This document shows positions 57,350 through 64,000 of a DNA stretch of 64,000 bases, one piece after another. Below the pieces are notes generated by a model that ran no database searches, had not been told where the DNA came from, and worked only from the letters and a program-made list of their open reading frames with translations. How positions within the stretch are numbered: position 1 is the first letter of the stretch; every line of letters starts with the position of its first letter. Source of the stretch: Exophiala sp. HKRS030 (lineage: Eukaryota; Ascomycota; Eurotiomycetes; Chaetothyriales; Herpotrichiellaceae). The position numbers and the translations under genes were made by a program. The stretch is from assembly GCA_023897205.1 (NCBI GenBank), contig JAHWDD010000005.1, forward strand, positions 620,001 to 684,000, read 5' to 3'.

Positions 57350-58951
57350 ATGACTACCAGGTATCGTGTTGAGTGCATGTCGTTGACCACCCAGTCCATA
57401 AATCCCTTGCTAATTGACGATAGATGCTTTAAAGGCGAGTCCAGAACCGGAGATTGCACATGAAATTTCATTGCTAACTGCTTGCGGATATAGACTCATC
57501 GGCGAGATCAATTCGTAAGTGAGCAACCTCGTGAAGTAAGTTGACCAAAACTAACGTTGAATAGATCGAATGGATCAAGGTGAGGATCAGCTTTCCCAGC
57601 CAATGCGGCTTCACAGAAAGAATTTGCCGTTCATGTATGACTAATATCACCACAAAGGGTCTCCTGGCTGTCCCCTTCGTGCTCAACTCACAGCCAGCCG
57701 TTGACTATGACGATGCCAAAACCCAAAGCCTCGACACCATGGCGAGATCAGCACGTCAGAGATATGCGGAGATCTTTCGAGATGTTGAAGATCTAATCAT
57801 TGATGAGAGTAAGGCTTGCATTGCCGACGACTACGTGATGCTAACCGGGTTCAGTCAACCATCAGGCTTCCCCGAACACCAAATCTAAGCTCAATATGTT
57901 AGTACCGACCATCTCAGCATTCTTCACACCACTCGCGCTGGAAGATGCATTTTATCACCAGGACTCGATACGAGCCATCTCTTCTCGGCGGTTTGTGGCC
58001 CCCTCATTCAACGACATCAGGCTCATCCTCAATACCGCACAAATCATGGCTATGATGCGGCCCAAGCTATACCGCTCACTCAATGTGAAGCTTTCTCCTG
58101 GCTTGGAGTTGCTGACATTCGATGGTGATGTAACGCTGTACGAGGATGGCGCATCTCTCCACTCACCAGAAGCTAACCCCGTCATTTATCGACTGCTGCA
58201 TTTCCTCGCCCATGATGTCCGCATCGGGATCGTCACGGCAGCAGGATACACTCAACCAGAACGTTATTTCGATCGCTTGTCTGGGCTGCTGGTGGCCGTG
58301 AAACAGTCTACCACACTGACACCTAAGCAAAAATCTAACCTCATCATAATGGGTGGAGAATCGAATTTTCTTTTGGTATTCGACGAGAAGGCAGAGCATT
58401 GTCTACGATATGTACATCGACGAGAATGGGTGATTGACGCCATGAGGGATTGGTCCGAGACTTCTATGCAGTCACTCTTGGACGTAGCGGAAGCCGCCTT
58501 CCATTCGTGCATTCGAACCCTACACCTACAAGCCAAGGTCCTCCGAAAAGAAAAGGCGGTCGGGATCTACGCCGCAGATCAGTCTCAAAAGCTCACCCGA
58601 GAACAACTGGAAGAAACTGTCTTGGTGGTGCAGCAAGTAGTCGAGTCTACGATAAGTGCATCCAGTACTGGCGAACCAGCTCCGCACGCCAGCATTCCAT
58701 TTACGGTGTTCAATGGCGGAGCGGATGTCTTTTGTGACATCGGAGACAAATCATTGGGGGTTCAAGCATGCCAGAAATGGTTTGGAGGCATCCTGCCATC
58801 TCGGACACTGCACGTAGGCGACCAGTTCTTGAGCGGAGGAGGAAATGATTTCAAAGCACGTAGTGCTTGTTGTTGTGCCTGGATCGCCAGTCCTGCGGAG
58901 ACGGTGTCGTTATTGGATGAGATGATAGCATTGCAAGCGAAGGTATCGTAA
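57350..58951 (+). CDS. ISN1: IMP-specific 5'-nucleotidase
   Basis: Hydrolyses IMP to inosine in purine turnover; cytosolic. Six exons: 57350-57374, 57424-57434, 57494-57514, 57565-57579, 57658-57808 and 57855-58951, 1320 nt or 439 aa, the usual ISN1 length. The start reads MTTRYRVE, then the 11-nt microexon supplies YALK, then THRRDQF, IEWIK and GLLAVPFVL, matching the ISN1 N-terminus from memory. The HAD-like active-site motif is TFDGDVTLYEDG, and the acidic C-terminal motif is HVGDQFLSGGGND. Introns 1 and 2 have GC donors (GCATGT and GCGAGT). If a gene finder begins at the Met at 57896, the first 96 residues are lost. Confidence 0.88.
57424..57434 (+). other. 11-nt microexon of ISN1 between two GC-AG introns
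   Basis: The exon is preceded by an AG acceptor (GACGATAG) and followed by a GC donor (GCGAGT). With the T carried over from exon 1 it encodes Tyr-Ala-Leu-Lys in frame. The preceding intron (57375-57423) also begins with GC. Confidence 0.7.
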
Positions 58952-59396
58952 ATGGGAACAGACAATAATGACATTGAAATGATCATCGAATTCTATTGCT
59001 TTGTAGATATTTACGGAGAACGGAATACGGAGTGACTATTCAGAGAGCCATGTGGATATGTGAATGCAGGACACGTGCTGTTCTCGGAGCTGGAAAACTT
59101 ATATCCGAGAAATCAAATGGCCCTGAGCGTGTTCAGGAGACCGGCCAACTGCAACTGCCACCAACAACCCAACTTGTTCGTGGCCCCCAGTCGATACGAG
59201 ACCTTACAGCCGTCATCATCTCCATGTCCTCTCATTGTCACTTTCTCTTCTTCTAGATCCGACAGTGATGGGCTCCAAACCCTTTCGGAGAATGCGTCAG
59301 TGACCAACGTCCTAACGGCCCTCCTCAGCCCACCACCGACCCGTCCGGACACGTCCTGCCTCGCGTGCAGATGGTCCATTTGCATCCTCGCTCAAG
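58952..59396. promoter_or_regulatory. Promoter region of the AP-2 alpha adaptin gene
   Basis: 445 bp between the ISN1 stop and the adaptin start. TACGGAGAA and TACGGAGTG occur at about 59012 and 59026. Nothing else is seen. Confidence 0.45.
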
Positions 59397-62282
59397 ATGT
59401 CGTCCATGCGAGGCCTTGTTCAGTTCATAGCCGACCTCCGAAATGCCAGAGCCCGAGAACTGGAGGAAAAGCGCATCAACAAGGAATTGGCCAACATCAG
59501 ACAGAAATTCAAGAGCGAGAAGTTGGATGGATACCAAAAAAAGAAGTATGTGTGCAAGCTGCTTTACATCTATATTCAAGGGTACAATGTCGACTTCGGA
59601 CACCTCGAGGCTGTCAACCTCATTTCCGCTACCAAGTACTCCGAGAAGCAGATTGGCTACCTAGCAGTCACTCTCTTCCTTCACGAGCAACATGAATTAT
59701 TGCACCTGGTGGTCAATAGTATACGGAAAGACTTGTTGGATCACAATGAACTCAACAACTGTCTGGCATTACATGCCGTTGCCAATGTCGGAGGCAGAGA
59801 AATGGGAGAAGCCCTGGCTGCGGATGTCCACCGACTTTTGATTTCTCCTACCTCCAAGTCTTTTGTGAAGAAGAAGGCTGCATTGACCCTGCTTCGGCTT
59901 TACCGGAAATATCCAGGCATTCTTCAGGCGGAATGGGCAGAAAGGATAATATCCTTGATGGATGATCCGGACATGGGAGTGGTGCTGTCTGTGACCTCTC
60001 TGATAATGGCGTTGATCCAGGACCACCCTGAAGCATACAAAGGAAGTTATATCAAGGCCGCCCAGAGGTTACGGAAGATTGTCGTTGACGGCGACATTTC
60101 GCCAGATTACCTTTATTACAAGGTGCCTTGCCCGTGGATTCAAGTAAAGTTCTTGAAGCTGTTGCAATACTATCCTCCCTCAGAAGACTCCCACGTTCGA
60201 GATATCATTCGAGAATCTCTGCAAGCTGTTATGGCCGCAGCCACAGAAGCTCCCAAGAACGTCCAACAGAACAATGCGCAGAATGCGGTTCTATTCGAGG
60301 CTATTAACCTCCTCATCCATCTCGATACCGAACATCAGTTGATGATACAGATTTCCTCCAAGCTGGGCCGTTTTATCCAGTCACGAGAAACAAACGTACG
60401 GTATTTGGGACTGGATGCTATGACTCACTTCGCCGCAAGATCTGACACTCTTGACCCCATCAAAAGGCATCAAAACATCATTATTGGGTCTTTGAGGGAT
60501 CGTGATATTAGTGTCAGGAGGAAGGGGCTGGATTTGCTTTATAGCATGTGCGACACAACGAATGCGCAGCCTATCGTGAACGAACTCTTGAAGTACCTGC
60601 AATCTGCAGACTTTTCTATACGGGAGGAAATGACGTTGAAGATTGCCATCTTGACAGAAAAGTACGCGACCGATGCACAGTGGTACATCGATATATCTCT
60701 CCGACTGTTGGCAATGGCCGGTGATCATGTCAGCGACGAGGTGTGGCAGAGAGTGGTGCAAATAGTCACCAACAATGAGGAGCTGCAGCCTTATGCAGCA
60801 CAACACATTTTTGAATATTTGCGAACTGAAAACTGCCACGATACTCTGGTCAAGATTGCCGGGTACATCCTCGGGGAATTTGGGCATTTGATTGCAGACA
60901 ACAAAGGCTGCAGTCCGATTGAGCAGCTGATGGTCCTGCAGAACAAGATGATTTCGGCTCCTGATGCGACGAGAGCACTATTACTCTCAACTTTTGTCAA
61001 ATTTGTCAACCTCTTTCCCGAGATTAAACCACAGCTGCTTCAGATGTTCCAATTTTACAGCCATTCTCCGGATTCAGAATTACAGCAAAGAGCTTGCGAG
61101 TACTTGGCGATTGCAACGATGCCCACCGACGATCTTCTGAGGACGATCTGTGATGAAATGCCACCATTCTCCGAAAGAGCATCAATCTTGCTTCAAAGGC
61201 TGCACAAGAAGAGTGTTGGAATCAGCGAGCGAAGGACGTGGCTCGTGGGTGGAAAGGATGCCAACGCTGATAAGCAGGAGGTGCTGCTCGCCCAACAAAC
61301 AGGGCTCAAACGAACCTTTACAACCATCGTGAATGGAGGAGCAAAATCCAACGCCAACGGCACAGGCGAGAGAAATGTTACGAACGGAACAGGCACCGCA
61401 TCAAAAGATCTCGAAGGTCTTGACATGAACGGACACACAGACGATGCTCCAGTTACGAATCTAGCCGATGCTGCTCATCTCTCCCCTGATTGGGAGATTG
61501 GGTACGAACAGATGTACTTTGCCAATGAAGGTGTCCTCTATGAAGATCCGCAGATTCAGATTGGTATGCGAGCTGAATATCGTGGTCACCTGGGAGTGGT
61601 AAAGCTGTACTACACCAACAAAGCATCCTTTGCTATAGGATCTTTTACCACGACACTGGACAACAAATCTGCACCGGCGTTGAAGATCGACACGAAGAGT
61701 CTTCCTGACTCCAATGTCGGCGCAGACTCCCAAGTGCAACAGACGATAGTATGTACATCCATTGCACCATTCTCGGAATCGCCCACGATCCGGATATCAT
61801 ATCTTGCCGGAGCATTACAGGGGTACACACTCAAACTGCCCATTCTGGCTCATCGGTTTATGGATCCATCCGAACTTTCAGCCGAGGACTTTTTCAAGCG
61901 GTGGCGACAGATTGGCGCAGGAGCGTTGGAAGCACAGAGCACATTTGGTCTTCGGACGCCAGCAACTGAGATGAGTGATAAGTTCACTCGCGAAACTGTG
62001 CTGGGGTTCCGATGGAGAATTCTGGACAATGTCGATCCGAATCCGAAGAATATTGTGGGCTGCGCAGTTCTACAGCTCGAGAAGGGCAAGACGGGATGTT
62101 TGTTACGCTTGGAACCGAACCACCAACAGAAGGTATGTTTTCGGAGTTCATGATCGATCGAGATGGACATGGTTTACTAACTAGGATGACAGATGTTCCG
62201 CCTAACAATTCGCGCCACCCAAGAAACTGTGCCAGGCATATTGTTGGCAATGATGCAGGAACGCCTTGCTCGAGGTCCATGA
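59397..62282 (+). CDS. APL3: AP-2 complex subunit alpha (alpha-adaptin)
   Basis: Large subunit of the AP-2 clathrin adaptor, which links cargo, PI(4,5)P2 and clathrin at endocytic sites of the plasma membrane. Two exons: 59397-62132 and 62193-62282, 941 aa. The N-terminal adaptin trunk (HEAT repeats, about 1-600) starts MSSMRGLVQFIADLRNAR and contains NKELANIRQKF, KKKYVCKLLYIYIQGYNVDFGH, and SVRRKGLDLLYSMCD. A Gly/Asn/Thr-rich hinge at about 640-690 precedes the ear (beta-sandwich and platform, DFFKRWRQIGAG). The last exon encodes MFRLTIRATQ to the stop, completing the platform. The hinge is short and has no obvious clathrin box. Confidence 0.93.
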
Positions 62283-62656
62283 AATGGCCGTATCAAAGAT
62301 CCTCTGGTCGGGACCCGTGACAAACGGCATGAGACCATGTTGACGAAGATTCTACAAGTTGTAGGAGAGGCATGAGTTGATCGGGATTTACGCACATCAC
62401 AACCCAGGTCGCCGTCAGAGATTATATATCCCACTCCTGGGCTTCTGACGAAAATATCACAAACTTCTTTTCGATGTAAAATCATAATGTTATTCAATTG
62501 CCTCTTTCGGCCCTTTTTCTTTATCCTTCTGGTAACTTCCTGCAAGGTGCATTAATGCTTTCTCGTCATCTCTAGCAGAGCATATAGCATTTGGCATAGC
62601 ATGCCACTCCGTGCCCGTTTAAGCACTTTAGCACTTTGGTTCCATACCGGGACAAT
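62283..62656. other. Convergent 3' spacer
   Basis: 374 bp between the adaptin stop and the 3' end of the small unknown gene. Nothing recognised. Confidence 0.5.
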
Positions 62657-63229
62657 CTAGAACCTATAGACCCCAGGTACCAAGGTCCCGTCAGCACTCT
62701 CGGCGGCGCCGATGCTCTCCAGGATCCTGGCCTGGATCATCTCGATGGTCGGGGGACCCTGTTGACCCGGCGACTTTTTGGTGGGGTCGGCGATCAAGAC
62801 GGCCAGGGGTTTGACCTGTTCGATGACCTCGGTGATGGCTTGGGAGTCTGCCGGTTCGAAACGGCCGATGACGACGAGAGAGACGTCGGTGCGTGGTGTA
62901 TCACCAGTAGCGTTGGCTCCTTGACCGCTCGAAGGGATGACCTTTTCTCCGCTCAACAAAGCCGGGATCTCTGTGAGGGCGGCTTGGGTGTTGGAACAGA
63001 CATGGACGACTGTTTTTTTTTGGTAAGAGAGGGGTTGAGATTAGGCTGTTGCTTTTGATGTTGGGGGGGTCAGGAAGAGGGAATGAGGGTGTGAGAGTGA
63101 GAAAGAGGAAGTCTATCGTGTGTAGTGATAAAAGGGAAACTCTTTACCTTCTATTTTATGAGCAAGGTGTTCACTCAAGTGCTTGGTGTGAGAAGGATCC
63201 GTGCCGCATAGAACAGCCGCTGGTCTCAT
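62657..63229 (-). CDS. Small protein of unknown function
   Basis: Two exons were assembled: 63229-63148 and 63009-62657, 435 nt or 144 aa, joined by a 138-bp intron with donor GTAAAG and a pyrimidine-rich acceptor. I do not recognise the family. The protein begins MRPAVLCGTDPSHTKHLSEHL, continues EVVHVCSNTQAALTEIPALL, then SLVVIGRFEPADSQAITEVI and PLAVLIADPTKKSPG. The alternation of hydrophobic strands and helices resembles a small Rossmann-like alpha/beta domain, comparable with receiver or nucleotide-binding folds, but no catalytic motif is visible. No signal peptide or membrane helix. The in-frame splice and the coding-like composition support a real gene; its function is open. Confidence 0.65.
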
Positions 63230-64000
63230 TTTGGGCCTGGTGGGTGGGTAGGTACGTAGTATGTGTGGGTGTATGCGTACTTGTTAGGTGTATAGGTATC
63301 TGTGGCGAGTGATTGTGGTATGTTTGGTGTTTGTTGACACTTTGAATAGAAGGTCTTGTTTCGGTCTAAATCCAAGGTAATCTGAAGGAAAGATACGAGA
63401 ACAAAAACGAGAACAAAAACCGGACACCGATAGAAGGTCATACAAGTAATTCGGGTTCTGCGATAAAGTAGTACCAATTCTCTGTAGTGGGACAAGAAAA
63501 GGATTCCGAATGTATGTTTCCCTTTAATGGTAAATTACTCCGTTAAGGCCAGTGCCAGTCAGTCTTATCATCCCGCATGTCGTGCCGCGGAGGGAGAGAG
63601 AGACACACACACCATTCGTACGCGCGACGACCAGGACCAAAAAAAATAAACCACGGGTGGCTGCATATATTTTGTTGGTTTTGTTTCTCTTTCTGGTCTC
63701 CCCCTGCATGAGCTGAAAAGGAGTAAGGAGTAAGGGGATGAATGATCATCATCATCATCATCTCGTACGGGAACAAAGTACGGATCCTGTGATGAGTCGG
63801 TCAAACCTTTTTTTTTCTCGTTCTTCTTCCTGGCTTGCATTGGTGGCGTTCAAGCCAGTTTGGCCGATTAAAGTACACAAAAGGCTCATTGAAATAGCCA
63901 ACTGAACTCTCAATGCCTCGAAAGTAGGGTCTAAGTCAATCCTGTATGCAGGTGAGATTGCAAGGGGCAAATAGAGAAAAAGAGAGAGAGAGAGTTGACG
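63230..64000. other. Right-end spacer with simple repeats
   Basis: 771 bp upstream of the small unknown gene. It contains a (TCA)n tract at about 63745-63762, a TACTCCGTT variant motif at 63536-63544 and an AG dinucleotide tract at 63980-63993. No gene is supported. Confidence 0.45.

Noticed and set aside
63745..63993. Possible telomere-like or satellite DNA at the right edge
   Set aside because: Only short TCA and AG tracts; no tandem TTAGGG array.

Overview
The window reads as nuclear DNA of a filamentous ascomycete (Pezizomycotina). Genes are dense and lie on both strands. Introns are short (mostly 46-80 bp, GT-AG with CTGAC/CTAAC-like branch sites), and several long genes have none. The protein set is typical of that group: Zn2Cys6 regulators, DHA1 transporters, a mitochondrial methylcitrate synthase and 2-methylisocitrate lyase, an EF-3/New1-type ATPase, and the IMP-specific nucleotidase ISN1. 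The style would suit Eurotiomycetes such as black yeasts, but I cannot prove the order from sequence alone. No rRNA or tRNA gene, CRISPR array or intact transposon was recognised.

Layout. 1-10.4 kb is an accessory transport and catabolism block: a sugar transporter, a DHA1 drug-type transporter and a Nit-family amidase on the minus strand, then a divergent zinc alcohol dehydrogenase. 10.7-16.1 kb holds a divergent cell-wall pair: a processive GT2 polysaccharide synthase and a membrane-anchored GH16 glycosidase. 16.6-20.5 kb carries a divergent methylcitrate-cycle pair, mcsA and the 2-methylisocitrate lyase gene, which share a 754-bp promoter. 21.3-26.1 kb has a New1/Elf1-type ABC ATPase and a YggS/PROSC-type PLP-binding protein. 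27.5-34.4 kb has an SRPK-like kinase, a second DHA1 transporter and a PEBP-fold protein. 34.9-39.8 kb has two tandem fungal transcription regulators, one with a Zn2Cys6 cluster and one without. 41-63 kb is mostly housekeeping: UTP4, PNG1, an amino-acid permease, phosphofructokinase, MED17, ISN1, the AP-2 alpha adaptin and a small unrecognised protein.

The clearest functional unit is the methylcitrate pair. It contains the enzymes that open and close the propionyl-CoA to pyruvate route, and the shared promoter shows CCTCGG, CCAAT and CreA-type sites. The GT2/GH16 pair probably makes and trims one wall glucan. Most splice structures given here were worked out by hand, and every multi-exon total for which I list all exons is a multiple of three. 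Notable gene architecture includes an 11-nt microexon between two GC-AG introns in ISN1, a 12-nt first coding exon in the Nit gene, two tandem 10-codon upstream ORFs before UTP4, and a recurrent TACGGAGTA motif confined to spacers. I found no convincing new multi-gene system; the findings are leads of modest size.
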